This document shows, piece by piece, positions 12,274 through 23,916 of a stretch of 64,000 nt of DNA. Every line of letters starts with the position of its first letter. Position 1 is the first letter of the stretch. The notes under the pieces are model-generated. The model was not told the DNA's origin. It saw only the letters and a program-made list of their open reading frames with translations, and ran no database searches. The stretch comes from Hexactinellida sp. DTS-2022 (taxonomy: Eukaryota; Porifera; Hexactinellida). Position numbers and translations under genes: made by a program. The DNA lies in assembly GCA_028753945.1 (NCBI GenBank), contig JAPNXP010000013.1:1984001-2048000 (forward strand), in the 5' to 3' direction.

Positions 12274-12994
12274 GGTTAAATTACCCCACGTGAATGAAAG
12301 TTCTTGTATTAACCTGTAATTGTGAGAAATATATACCTATACGATACAAATCAATAAACCAAAAAGAAAATGTCCCTATCTATTATACTTTATATTTTTT
12401 GTCGGTTTCAAAATTTGGCTAATACAAATCTCCCATAGGGCGATTTCCAAAAGTGGTGGTAGATATTATGCGGTAATTTGGCAATGCGGCCATCAATATT
12501 TGTTATCAGAATCAATATTTAAAGATTATAAGCGTAAGGAGTTGGTAGACGGTTTACATTTTTGAATTATGACTTGGAATTCTTTTTTTCAAACATTTTA
12601 TCAAATTTCGCATAAAAAGATGATCTTTTTTTTTCATTTTTTGGTTTCAAAAGGTCGCAATATTTTTTATTTAGATCTTATCAAAATTGTAAACCGGCCA
12701 CCAACCGCCCATAACGATGATCTATGTGATATATCGCACAGGATATGTCTTTAGCAAATAATGATCTTGCAAACCACACACTTATCAGGTTGAGTCTGAA
12801 GAAATCCCCCTATGGGACTTTTGTATTACCATAATACTGCACGCCCCATAAAATCGAATTTATAGAAGATAATTGGATTTCGTTTTCAGTTTGGAACTAC
12901 CTATAATGTCTTCCATCATATATGTGATAATCAAAAACCTAACTTCAAAACGAAATTTATGTGTTTTTTAGCCTGATTCTGCCCTAATTTAACA
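12274..12994. mobile_element. TTAA-specific non-autonomous element, copy 1
   Basis: 721 bp with short inverted ends GGTTAAATTA / TAATTTAACA, flanked by TTAA at 12270-12273 and 12995-12998. A close copy is at 20538-21257. No ORF of consequence. Removal with one TTAA restores the LINE endonuclease frame. TTAA target use is typical of piggyBac and Kolobok; the ends do not let me choose. Confidence 0.85.
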
Positions 12995-13863
12995 TTAAAT
13001 GTGCGGACTCAGGTGGAATATCAATACGAATGTTGAAGTCGCCGGTGATGATGAGTGGTTCTCTGCAAATCACCACGGATTCAAGGAAGTACGAGAACTC
13101 ATCAATTTAGGTAGAGGTGGGTGGTCACAGAGTGATTATCTGAGTAAAGAGGCCTATAGTTGACAATGACACGAAGCCATGTGTTGTTTTTAGACAAGGT
13201 CCAGTCAGCAGATTCAAAGGATGAGTGTTGTCGAGGTGAGCTTCGTTTGACAGTGAATATATTGCGAATGACGTGCGAGCAGGGTTTTACACGCCTTATT
13301 TTTTTACTCGCCATAAGACTTGTTTTTTTTTATTTTAAGAAAAAATAGTATGGCGAGTATGATAAATGAAAAAAGCGAAATATAAAAATTAAGGCGAGTA
13401 AATTATTCATTGGGTGCCAGAAAAAAAATTAAGGCTAGTAAATAAAATTATTAGATGGAAAATTAATGCGTGTAAAACTTAAGGAAAGTAATTAAGGCGT
13501 GTAAATATTTGTTGAACTATAGATATTCGAAACAAGTGCTTTTTTGAAGTCTAAATTTATTAACCCAATTATTGGCAAAGGTGTAATATATTATTAAAAA
13601 TCTCTAATAAGGAAAAAGCTAATAATGGTGTTTACATATTGTAAACAGTAACTGTGCAAAGTATAATGTGAAAAATTGTGGCTAATCAACATTTATTCAT
13701 ACTTAAATGGATTAAAGGTTGTTATATGATGAGTAAAGGAATTGGGCTATGACTGAAATAAAAAGTAAGGCGAGTAAACCAATTGGGCTATGACCGAAAA
13801 AAAACTAAGGTGAGTAAACCAATTGGGGTAGGATCGAAAAATATATGGCGAGTAGATATGAAT

Positions 13864-14701
13864 CAGTGATGTGCTCCGTTACTAGTAACGGAGTAACGGT
13901 AACGGTAACGGTAACGGAAAAAGTAACGGTAACGGAAGAAAAAAAGTAACGGTAACGGAAAAAAGTAACGGTAACGGAGGAAAAAAAGTAACGGTAACGG
14001 AAAAAAGTAACGGTAACGGAAAAAAGTAACGGTAACGGAAGTAAAAGTAACGGTAACGGAAAAAGTAACGGTAAAGGAAGAAAAGAAGTAACGGTAACGG
14101 GAGAAAAAAGTGTAAGGAAATCATTTACATTTATCTTTATTCAGTCACTCTTACCATTCCATTACCGTTGCTCTCTTACCGTTCCTATGTTAAACTTTTC
14201 CATTACCGTTACTCAGTTACTCCATTATTCCGTTACTCCGTTATTCCGTTATTCCGTTACTCCGTTATTCCGTTACTCCGTTACTCCGTTACTCCGTTAT
14301 TCCGTTACTTTTAATTAATTACTGTTATCTTTAATTACATTACCGCACTGTTACATCGTTATCTTTAGTCCGTTACTTTGTTACTTTTAATCAGTTACCG
14401 TCCGTTACATTAAGCTAAAGGTAACTGATTGAATGTAACGGCTTAACGGTAACGGAAGAAATAAAGTAATCGTAACGGGGGGAAAAAAGTAACGGTAACG
14501 GAAGAGTTAAAGTAACGGTAACGGAAGAAATAAAGTAACGGTAACGGAGTAACGGTAACGGAAGAAATAAAGTAACGGTAACGGAGTAACGGTAACGGAA
14601 GAAATAAAGTAACGGTAACGGAGTAACGGTAACGGAAGAATTAAAGTAACGGTAACGGAGTAACGGAGTAACGGAAGATTTAGTAACGGAGCACATCACT
14701 G
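13864..14701. mobile_element. hAT MITE filled with GTAACG minisatellite
   Basis: Perfect inverted ends CAGTGATGTGCTCCGTTACT / complement, flanked by perfect ATATGAAT duplications (13856-13863, 14702-14709). The interior is mostly (GTAACG)n with A-rich spacers in one orientation (13890-14110), the complementary TCCGTTAC array (14170-14400), then GTAACG again (14440-14680). Long translations here are repeat artefacts. Confidence 0.9.
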
Positions 14702-14729
14702 ATATGAATGACCAAAATTAAGGCGCCTT

Positions 14730-14999
14730 CAGGGTGTGATACAGAGGGGGGGGCCCTTGGATTTCCCCCCCCCCCAGGAAAGATGCCCCCATCCCAGGAA
14801 TTGCTTAACTTTGCCTCATAATTATTAAATAAAGGATAAGTAATTGCTAATATAAACAGGATTAAAGCATAGAATGATTATGCCAACTAAATACATTAAT
14901 TTTGGCCTATACATGTATATGCTGCTCCTTTTCCAAGGGAACAGTCTGTTTCTAGGAAAGTTTCCCCCCCACCAGGAAAAATTTCTGTATCAATCCCTG
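14730..14999. mobile_element. hAT-type MITE with G/C runs
   Basis: Ends CAGGGTGTGATACAGA and complement TCTGTATCAATCCCTG. Runs of 7-11 G or C lie just inside both ends. Flanks (GGCGCCTT / GGCCTT) suggest a slightly damaged duplication. It is nested in the hAT at 13280-15033. Confidence 0.6.
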
Positions 15000-15204
15000 G
15001 CCTTAATTTTTACACTCATTTTTTAGAGCCCTGCGTGCGAGTCCTCCACCCTGACGTGATGTTTGCAATACTTAGTCGAAGAATTGTATCCAGATGGAGT
15101 GCATTCAGCGCGTGCAGCATCATCTCTCAAAGTAACCCAAGTATCAGTGATGGAGATCATGATAGGGGTGTGCTCATAGATGTGATCAAGTCAGAGTTGC
15201 ACGC

Positions 15205-15345
15205 GGGCCGAAATTTCTAACCGCGGCCCGGCCTTCGGCCCGCAATATTAGGTAAACGCGGCCCGCAGTCCGCGACTGAATTATTCGGCCCGCAAAAAGC
15301 CCGCGTGGATATTTTTGGCCCGCAAGAGGCCCGCAGGCTGTATAA
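15205..15345. repeat. GGCCCGC cluster
   Basis: About eight copies of GGCCCGC/GCGGGCC in 140 bp, strongly GC-rich against AT-rich surroundings. Such clusters are common next to hAT termini, but no paired end was found. Confidence 0.4.
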
Positions 15346-15967
15346 CTTTTCTCCCTGAACTTAACTATTATTTTCCTTACTAACTTCCTACTTGATTTCC
15401 TCCGACGAGATCCATCGGAGTACCGAATGGGGGCTCCATGGTGCTCCTGGAGTCCCCGTCAAACACGCCCCTGGGTGCAGTTATAGTATTAATCACATTA
15501 TCATCGCAAGGAACATTATCATGCCTATGTGAAACCAAATTCCAAAACAGTACAGCTTTTTATTTGGTATTATATGTCTACCAAAATTATTTGATTGACT
15601 AGCATAATTGTATGTTGTTTTATGACGTCACCAATGTTGACCCATGGTCCACTCTGATTAGTATGCAGCAACGGAGTTAAAAGAATACCACAAAACTAAA
15701 GTATAGATGACCAATCTTCAACTGCTTCTTCCTAAAAGTAATGGGCTAGTTCAGGGGTGACCAACCTTTTGCATCCTGCGGGCCACATTCAGGTAATTTG
15801 AAGAACTCGGCGGCATCACTAATCAAAGTTCCCCAATATGTTTATCATTTTCATACATAAACTTATGGGCCATGGCAAGGGGAACAAACGTTTATTGTAC
15901 TTAAAATTATAAGATTAATGTGACTTTTGAGGTTGTTTTTGATGGACAAGTTTCATAAGGTCTGGCT

Positions 15968-16526
15968 TTAGCTCTGTCGTACTGACGTACTCAACCGAAG
16001 TGATGCTGCCACATGTTCATCTGTTAGTCTTGATCGTACTTCCGATTTTGTAAGCTTCAGCAATGAAAAGGTTTGCTCACAAATATAGGTGCTATCAAAG
16101 AGAGAAAACATTCTCTGCGCACGTCTCCTTAAGTTTGGATAATGTTCGCGTGGAAGTGTTTTGTAGAACGCAAACAAATCCCTTTTACTGAATTGAGTTT
16201 GGAAGTCCGCTTTGATGATTGGATCGCTCTGGAGAGATAGCAGTTCGAGATGTAGGTTTGCAGATGCAGTATCAATATCAAATATAATTGGATTGGATAT
16301 CAAGTAAACTCAGACTGATACCTACGAAAATCAACGGAGCGTTCTGTAAATTGCTCTATCAGGCGATCGATTGACGGAATGTAGTCCTGTCCTGATCGAC
16401 GATCTTTTCCCAGAGATTTTAGTAAAGGGAAATGGGTGATGTCTTCTCGTGCCAGTTGGCGTTTTAGAATCCTCAATTTGTTGGTGAAGGCATCGACACT
16501 GGCAATCATATCCAAGATGTTCTTTG
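15968..16526 (-). pseudogene. hAT transposase, C-terminal part
   Basis: 3' part of the hAT gene whose 5' part is at 22820-23916. It encodes a region like LQGKSKNILDMIA, then after a stop/frameshift the C-terminal dimerisation segment with FSLFDSTYICEQTFSLLK, typical of the ZBED5/GTF2IRD2-like hAT branch. About 60 expected residues between the two parts are missing at the Academ-like insertion point, so that insertion coincided with or was followed by a deletion of about 200 bp. Confidence 0.8.
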
Positions 16527-18700
16527 ACTTCCCCTGTAGTGCAGCCGCTTAGTGGAAAAATTGTGCTTTTGATGATAAAAGCGTGAAACTTGGCACAAAG
16601 TAAGACCAAATCATACCAAACTTTTTTGGATATAGGGCCATCTTTGATTTTTCTCATGCAAAAAAATTTTGAGGGTCAAAATAATTGACCCCGAAAAAAA
16701 ATCGCCGTTTTAAAAAATCAAGAGTTTCTTTTCCAGTGCTCTTAAAACAACTTTTATTCTCAGATTCGTACTTAGCACTTAATTTCCAGCATTTTATGTG
16801 TATATAGACCATATTTGGAGATTTTTTTTATGTTCACTAGCAAAGGTCTTAAATGTTACACATTCTATTTCCAACTTTACTTTAACCATATCGTGTTGTC
16901 CTTTGTTTTTAGCTTATCTTATCTAAGTACTAGACCAGTGAAATACTATGTCCAAAGCCTACAAAATAGTAGGCTCCTTGCAACCTGGAACATCGGAAAT
17001 AAAATATGTCACTATAGACTGGAATTTATGTGTTTTGTGTAAGGCAGACACATATGAAAGCCTCTCTTGTTGCTGATTCAAAACATGACAAAAAAGGAGC
17101 CGGTTATAAGACCACTGCTGAAAATCTTCTGGCTAACGAAAAACTCGATTGCTTGCCAAGAACAATAAGTTTATCTCGATTAGATAAAGGTGAGGGTATT
17201 GAAGCAAGCTTCCAACATCATAAAGCGAAATGGCATGATTCATGCAGACTGAAGTTTAACAAAACAGAACTTCAAAGGGCAGAGAAGAGGAAAGTGCCCC
17301 CCGTCGCACCCGAAAACAGTTCGCCTTCAAACGTCGATAACATGTTCACCCGTGCAGGTAATAAACGGTTACATTCCACCGCCCATGACTGTTTCTTCTG
17401 TGATACGGAGGCTCAAGCTGGTGAGTCTTAGCACAGAGCGTCTACACTTCATCTTGATGTTCGTGTCCGTCATTGTGCTCTACGTTTGCAGGACAAATTT
17501 CTACTAGCTAAACTGAGTGCTGGAGACATGGTTGCTCTGGATGCTGAATATCATATCAAGTGCCTAGTTTCTCTTTACAATAGAACAAGAGAAGCAAAAA
17601 CTTGTACCACAGAATCTCATGTAGATGCTCTTAACCACGGCGTTGCATTTGCTGAACTAGTGTCCTTTATTGAAGAGGCCCGAATCGACGATCTTGTCAT
17701 ACCAATTTTCAAACTGTCTGATCTGACAAATCTGTACAGCAACAGACTAGAACAACTTGGAACATTAATGTCAGGGCATGTCCACTCTACCAAACTCAAG
17801 AATAGGATATTAAGTTATTTTCAAGATATGGAAGCTCACATGCAAGGACGTGAAATGGTTCTTGTTTTCAATGAAGATGTTGGTGCTGCTCTGGGAAAAG
17901 CATGAGAACATGACTCTGATAGTGATGCAGTTCATCTTGCAAAGGCAGCCATGATAGTTAGACGAGATATGTTTGCAATGAAAAGTAAATTCAATGGTTC
18001 ATTTGACACCCAGTGTCAGGAGCAATCTGTGCCGTTTTCACTCAAAGTACTAGTTAATATGGTGCTGAAAGGGCCTAACATCAAATCACAATCAGGTTCC
18101 TCATCAATTTCTCAGCCAGCTTTAACTATATCTCAGCTTCTGTTTTACAACAGCTCGAAGCGTTCCAAGGAGGATACAGATAACGTCAGGCACATCCAAT
18201 AGCAAGAAACACCACTGCCCATCTATTTAGGCGTGATGATCCATACAAATACCCGGAAACGTAAACTTGTTGACACTCTTTTTAACCTGGGTCTGTGCAT
18301 ATCGTATGACCGGGTATTAAACATCTCCACTGAACTGGGTAACAAAGTTTGTTATCACTATGAGCAGGAAAAAGTTGTTTGCCCCCTTCAACTCAAAGGC
18401 GGACTTTTCACAACTGCCGCAGTAGACAATATTGACCACAACCCCAGTTCAACTAGTGCTCATGACTCATTTCATGGAAATGGAATATCCCTATTTCAGC
18501 ACAAAAGTCAGAAATTCCATGGAGTCAAACGGGCTGTTATCGCTATTCAGGATTATACTAATGCGAAGAAAACGAAATTAAACCTTCCAGAATCTTACAC
18601 TAGTGTGCCTCCTATTATTATGCATAGGCATGATCCACATGTACCAAAGCTATATGGTCCCAACAGAGGAAACTGCGAGCGCTTTACAGAAGGAATATAG

Positions 18701-18762
18701 GTACAGTCTAATTTAACTTACCCTACCCAGTTTATTATCATTATATATATTTTTCTTGACAG
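18701..18762 (+). other. Small spliceosomal intron in the Academ-like gene
   Basis: GTACAG at the 5' end and a pyrimidine-rich TTTTTCTTGACAG at the 3' end. Joining the sides gives ALQKEY-R-WLKQ, in agreement with the expected protein after a local frameshift. Confidence 0.6.
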
Positions 18763-20537
18763 GTGGCTGAAACAAGTTAATCGAGTGGTGTCGACTGAAA
18801 AGAACCAGGGAGATGAGGCAGTTTCCTGGTCTGCATACCATGCTAGCCTTCAACCTCCCAATGAAGCATTAGATAGCTGTGTGACACACAATTCTCTTCT
18901 GCCCTTTTTTTTACGATCAAGCTCACTCCGTAGCCATGATTCGCCACTCAATGGATGTAGTGAAGAAGGCAGTTGATATTCTAAATCCTGGACAGGTGCC
19001 CGTCATCACTATGGATCAGCCTCTGTACGCAATTGCAAAACAAATCCAGTGGAACTGGACAACAAGCCACGGCGAAATCAATTCATTATATTTTTTGGAG
19101 GACTACATAAAGAGATGGCAGCTATCAAGACAATTGGCGATCTTCTAGATGGCAGTGGTTGGGCAGGTGCACTAGTACAAAGCAATGTTGCTACACCTGG
19201 TACGGCTGATTCATTTCTTCGGGTCGTTCATGTGTCACGCACACGACGAGCTCACCAGATCACAGCTTGCAGCCTGTATGTACTTCTGCAGAAAGCATAC
19301 TTAGAGTATTGCAATAGTTTGGGAGAGGAAGAGAATAGTTCGTCACTGGAAGATTGGTGCTCAAATAGGGCCGAATTATATCCACAGTTCAAGTTCTGGT
19401 CGTTAATCCTGCAGATGGAATTGGCAGTGATGGTCTACGTGAGATCCATAAGAGAGCCAGATTTCGAGCTATACATAGACGCTCTTACCAAGATCGTTCC
19501 CTGATTTTTCGCCTTGGACCATACTCATTACGCTAGATGGATCTATGTTCATCTTCGGGACATGGTTACACTAAAGGACGTTCATCCTACTGTGTTTTTC
19601 CGAGTTCCTGAAAGGGGACTTTGTTGTGAAGAAGACAATACGCAGATTCTCCGCTATTGCCATTGACCATGCCCACGAGCAAAATAATGCTTCTGTGAAA
19701 GATGATGGTGGAGCCGTAGGCCTAACTGAGAACCCTGCTGCTCTTCGACGCTGGATGGTGTCTGGACCTGAGATGGCCAGACCTATTGGAGAGTTTGAAG
19801 CAGCAACTGAGACTAGAAGAACACATGATATGAGACATCAAGAGGAGTCTAAACATGTACAATTGGCGTTTGCACGAGATGTGAAAAGTCTAGCAAATGC
19901 CATAGAAGAAATGAGAAACCCGTTCACTGAGAACAGCAGCGATCTTCTTGTACTGGATAGTAGAGACCTTGCTGATCCAGCCGTTATTAACACTGTGCGT
20001 AAAATTGAGAATTAGGAGAAGAGCAGTATGACACCTATGTTATTGATCGGCTTGTCAATCAAACAAAACCCATTTCAGCTCCCATCAAGAAGAACAATCT
20101 TCCCTGTTTAACCGGCTTCCTGTTCGAGAAAAGACTAAGTCACAGCTACAGCTAACTTCTCTGAAGAATGATTGTTCCCTATTTTCTCGGCTGTATGTTG
20201 CATCACAAGTACGTGGCGGTGACCTAGATGATTTTTTTAGCATGAAAATCATGCATATCCACCAGCGTTATCACAAAATGGTAAACTGAGATTGGGTACA
20301 AAGTCCGATCTAGTTAGATGCTTGGAGGACTTGGTGGTCTGCCAAGAGGACGACACGAATCCCAGTGTACAAGTTATTATTCTTGATTGATCTGTTATTG
20401 TGAAGATGCTACGTCCTGCTTCTGCAAAGACTTTCTCGGATTAGGCAAAACTAGTTTTTCTGCCATACATCCAGTCCCAGTTGCAATATGCAAGCTGAGT
20501 CGACATTATTTGGGACGAGTCAAACCCGACAACTTAA

Positions 20538-21257
20538 GGTTAAATTACCCCACGTGAATGAAAGTTCTTGTATTAATCTGTAATTGTGAGAAATAGATAC
20601 CTATACGATACAAAGCAATAAACCAAAAAGAAAATGTCCTTATCTATTATACTTTTTATTTTTTGTCGGTTTCAAGATTTGGCCAATACAAATCTCCCAT
20701 AGGGCGATTTTCAAAAGTGGTGGTAGATATTATGCGGTAATTTGGCAATGCGGCCATCAATGTTTGTTATCAGAATCAATATTTAAAGATTATGAGCGTA
20801 CTGAGTTGGTAGACGGTTTACATTTTTGAATTATGACTTGGAATTTTTTTTATCAAGCATTTAATCAAATTTCGCATAAAAAGATGACCTTTTTATTCAT
20901 TTTTTGGTTTCAGAAGGTCGCAATATTTTTTATTTAGATCTTATCAAAATTCTAAACCGGCCACCAACCGCTCATAACGATGATCTATGTGATATATCGC
21001 ACAGAATATGTCTTTAGCTATTAATGATCATCCAATCCACACACTTATTAGGTTGAGTCTGAAGAAATCCCCCTATGGGACTTTTGTATTACAATAAAAC
21101 TGCACGCCCCATAAAATCAAATTTATAAAAGATAATTCGATTTAGTTTTCAGTTTGGAACTAGCTATAATGCCTTCCATCATATATCAGAAATTTAAACT
21201 CCCACCTTCAAAACTAAATTCTTGTGTTTTTTTGGGTGAATCTGCCCTAATTTAACC
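20538..21257. mobile_element. TTAA-specific non-autonomous element, copy 2
   Basis: 720 bp, ends GGTTAAATTA / TAATTTAACC, flanked by TTAA at 20534-20537 and 21258-21261. Nearly collinear with 12274-12994. Removing it with one TTAA reads DNLKAETRRKGG in frame through the host gene. Confidence 0.9.
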
Positions 21258-22819
21258 TTAAAGGCCGAAACACGAAGAAAGGGGGGGAATGGTGTTCGGA
21301 GACGTGTGGAGCCTTCAAGTTTAGTTCCTAGAAACTGGCAAGAGTTTCTGCGCATTGATGAAAATAAAGTTGAGCTTTTCTCTTTCCTCGCACATCTATA
21401 GCATCAATTGACAGCGATAAACAGATAATCAGCACACATCACATAGAGGTACTTTGTAATCTTCCAAAAGATATCTCAAGGCTAGCTCCATGCACACATG
21501 AAGAGGCCTAGAGGCAGACACAAGGATCATTCAACATCTGGAAGATGCTATGAAAGAAGGGAATACCAAAGTATCAATATTCACAGTTGACAGAGATGTG
21601 GTAGTATTGGCAGTGACATCAGCCCAGCGTCTCAAGAAAGCTGAAATATGAATCGCTTTTGGTGCTGGAAAAAGCTTCCGTTACTTAGCAGCTCATGAGA
21701 TGGCTAGAGCTTTGGGGCCTGATCGGTGTATGGCTCTGCCAATGTTCCATGCGTTCACAGGCTGCGATACAGTGTCATGTTTTGCAGGTAGGGGAAAAAG
21801 GACAGCGTGGGACACATGGAAAGTCTAAGACGATGTCACACCAGCATTATGTTCGTTGATTGCTAACCCAGAATCCATAGAGAGTGTTATGAAGCCATTG
21901 GAGCGATTCGTAGTATTAATTTACGACCGCAACAGCAGCCTGCAATGTATCAATTAGGTCCGAAAGCAGCTCTTCACACAGAAAGGCAGATCAATAGAAG
22001 GGCTTCCCCCGACAAAAGAAGCTCTCATAAAGCACACAAAGCGTGCAGCTTATCAAACCAGTTACTCTTGGGCCCAAGCAATGGTTGCAGACCCAAAGAT
22101 TCCATCTCCGAGTAAATGGGGTTGGAAAAGTAAGGAATCAGGCGGCTGGGAAATATGCTGGACAACTCTTCCGGAAGCTACGAAGGTTTGTAGAGAACTG
22201 CTGCGGTGTGGTTGCAAGAAAGGTTGCAGAAAACAGTGCAACTGCCTAAAGGCAGCACTCCAGTGTACTGCACTTTGCCACTGTGGTGGGCTGTGCAGTG
22301 AGAACTAAAAAAAGAATCAACAATATTGTTATTTCTGTATTTTCTGATCACTACACTTGTCTAGCTTTCAATAAATTTGTACGATTGGTTAGTATCCATA
22401 TTAGTTGATTCGTACATAGTGGACATAACAAAATAAAAGGGGTCACTCAATAAGCTAGAAAAAATGTGCAATTCTGTGAAATTTCATGCCGTTGCTAGTG
22501 AACATCAAAGATCTCTCCAAATACGGTCTACATACACATTAAAATGTGGGAAATTAAGTGCTGAGCACAAATCTGAGAATAAAAAGTCGTTTAGAATGCA
22601 TCTGGATAATATAACCTTGATTTTTAAAAACGGCGATTTTCTTTTAGGGGTCAATTTTTTGACCCTCAATATTTTTTATCATGGGAAAAATCCAAGATGC
22701 CCTTATATCCAAAAACGTTTGGTATGATGTGCTCTTACTTTGTGCCAAGTTTCACGCTTTTATCATCAAAAGCACAATTTGACCAAAATGTTGCACTTAG
22801 CGGCTGCACTATTAACTCA

Positions 22820-23916
22820 AAGACACATTCCAAAACATTCCCACGGCTAAGCCATCGAATTTCTGTATAGAAACATACTATGTCGGAATACTCGGTGTTA
22901 AACTCATCTAGGACAATCTTGAATTGTCCTTGGTTGAGAGCATGTCATCGGATGAAGTTCACGTCTTTAATCACAGCTGACATGACTTCTTCAAACCCAA
23001 TTGCTTTGGGGCATAGTGCTTCTTGGTGAATAACGCAGTGATACCTCATTATTTCATGGCATTCAGAAGTCGAAACTCCACCCATACAAACTTCACCCTG
23101 TTCTTTAGCATGCTCAGTCAGTTTTCTCACTGCTCCTACCCTTGTGCCGATCATGGCAGGGGCACCATCAGTAGTTACTACACTTAGTTATCCCCATGTA
23201 CCACCTACTCCTATGTTTTCAAGCCCTTTGATTGTTTCTGCTGCAATTTTCGCTCCGGTTGTGGTAATCATCGAACGCATTTCTACCAATTCTTCTGTTA
23301 TTGCGAAGTCAGCATTTAGTCCACGAACAAAGATCAAAAGCTGTGATGTATCAGAGATATCCTTCTCTCGTCAAGAGCAAGAGAAAAATACTCTAACTTC
23401 TTGCTAACAATTTTTAGTTGTTCTCTGCTATCATCTGCCATATCAACAATTCTCCGAGTGACTGTTTGGCGGGACAAACTGACATCTTCGAACTTCTGCT
23501 TTTCCTTCGGGCAACGTTTCATTGCACATGCCACCATATATTCTTTGACAAATTCGCCATCTGAAAATGGTTTGCATTTTTCGGCTATCTTCTGTGATAC
23601 AATGTAGCTAGAAAGCATAGCTATTTCTTTGTCAATTGTAAGCCTAAATATTGAATCCTGTTGACTCTTCAGTCCCTTCATTAGTTTGCCGTGTCTTTGT
23701 TTCCTGGCCTCACCATGAAGTTCTTCAAATCATCTTTGTGCATTGTGTCGTAGTGTCTGGATACATTACTGAATTTCATTACATTTACACTCTGATTACA
23801 AATAAGACAGATCGGTTTTCCTTTCTCTTCTATGAAAAAGGACGCTAATGTCCACTCTTGATTAAAGTTCTGCCTTCAACAGTAACTTTCCTTTTCTTTA
23901 CGGGCCTTGATGCCAT
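22820..23916 (-). pseudogene. hAT transposase (ZBED5/GTF2IRD2-like), N-terminal part
   Basis: Reading down from an ATG at 23916: MASRPVKKRKV, then a BED-type zinc finger with KPICLICNQ and SRHYDTMH, then SQKIAEKCKPFSDGEFVKE and the RNase-H-fold region with SLALDE, VVTTDGAPAMIG, HCVIHQEALC and RWLSRGN. These are hallmarks of the vertebrate/invertebrate ZBED5/GTF2IRD2-like hAT family. Stops and frameshifts (near 23840, 23360, 23200 and 22950) inactivate it. It is cut at RWLSRGNVLECVFEL by the element ending at 22809. Confidence 0.85.

Larger units (their letters stand above)
13280..15033. mobile_element. Non-autonomous hAT with 8-bp duplication CGTGCGAG
   Basis: Ends CAGGGTTTTACACGCC and (complement) TTAGAGCCCTG, with perfect duplication CGTGCGAG at 13272-13279 and 15034-15041. 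The interior has diverged repeats of AAGGCGAGTAAA and CCAATTGGGCTATGACCG (13370-13855). Two later hAT-type MITEs sit inside it. Confidence 0.85.
12130..15210 (-). pseudogene. LINE apurinic-type endonuclease, split by insertions
   Basis: Minus-strand remains of the endonuclease domain of a CR1/L2/Jockey-like LINE. Reading from high to low coordinates: ITDTWVTLRDDAA and ECTPSGYN (about 15160-15090), then (after a hAT insert) NNTWLRVIVNYRPLYSD (13210-13160), ITGDFNIRIDIPPESAH (13050-13000) and (after a TTAA element) LLEYFPLVQCV and PTHEKGHT (12260-12205). GDFN and the THEKGHT block are hallmarks of the endonuclease fold. Removing the TTAA element with one TTAA joins SAH-L-RELLEY in frame. Removing the hAT rejoins sequence at a CGTGCGAG duplication. 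Downstream RT was not found, and frameshifts are present. Confidence 0.8.
17005..22306 (+). pseudogene. Academ-like transposase with XPG-like nuclease motifs, broken
   Basis: Large protein of a repeat family I recognise from mollusc, cnidarian and sponge genomes. In order: N-terminal Cys pair WNLCVLC and WHDSCRLKF; second zinc site CFFCDTE, HCALRLQDK, YHIKCL; central body with TAAVDNIDHNPSST, RHSMDVVKKAV, GSGWAGALVQ, ATPGTADSF, HTHYARW and NPAALRRWMVSGPE; then HEEA, VDRDVVVLAV and HAFTGCDTVSCF, which resemble acidic and helix-hairpin motifs of FEN1/XPG nucleases; finally a Cys-rich tail RCGCKKGC to CHCGGLC. A 62-bp intron (18701-18762) fits GTACAG...TTGACAG. Stops at 17429, 17903 and 18200, several frameshifts, an 8-bp repeat near 21510 and a TTAA element disable it. 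XPG identity is inference. Confidence 0.75.
16539..22809 (+). mobile_element. Academ-like DNA transposon with about 300-bp TIRs
   Basis: Ends GTGCAGCCGCTTAGTG (16539) and complement CACTTAGCGGCTGCAC (to 22809), each flanked by TA. Inverted similarity continues for about 300 bp on both sides; for example GGGTCAA with its complement, and AAGCGTGAAACTTGGCACAAA with its complement. The interior encodes the multidomain protein at 17005-22306. Superfamily assignment is from protein features (nuclease-like motif plus Cys-rich tail) and is tentative. Confidence 0.7.

Noticed and set aside
13882-14699. Minus-strand ORFs rich in LPLPLL/VTVT
   Set aside because: Pure translations of the GTAACG minisatellite; no stop codons arise by repeat composition.
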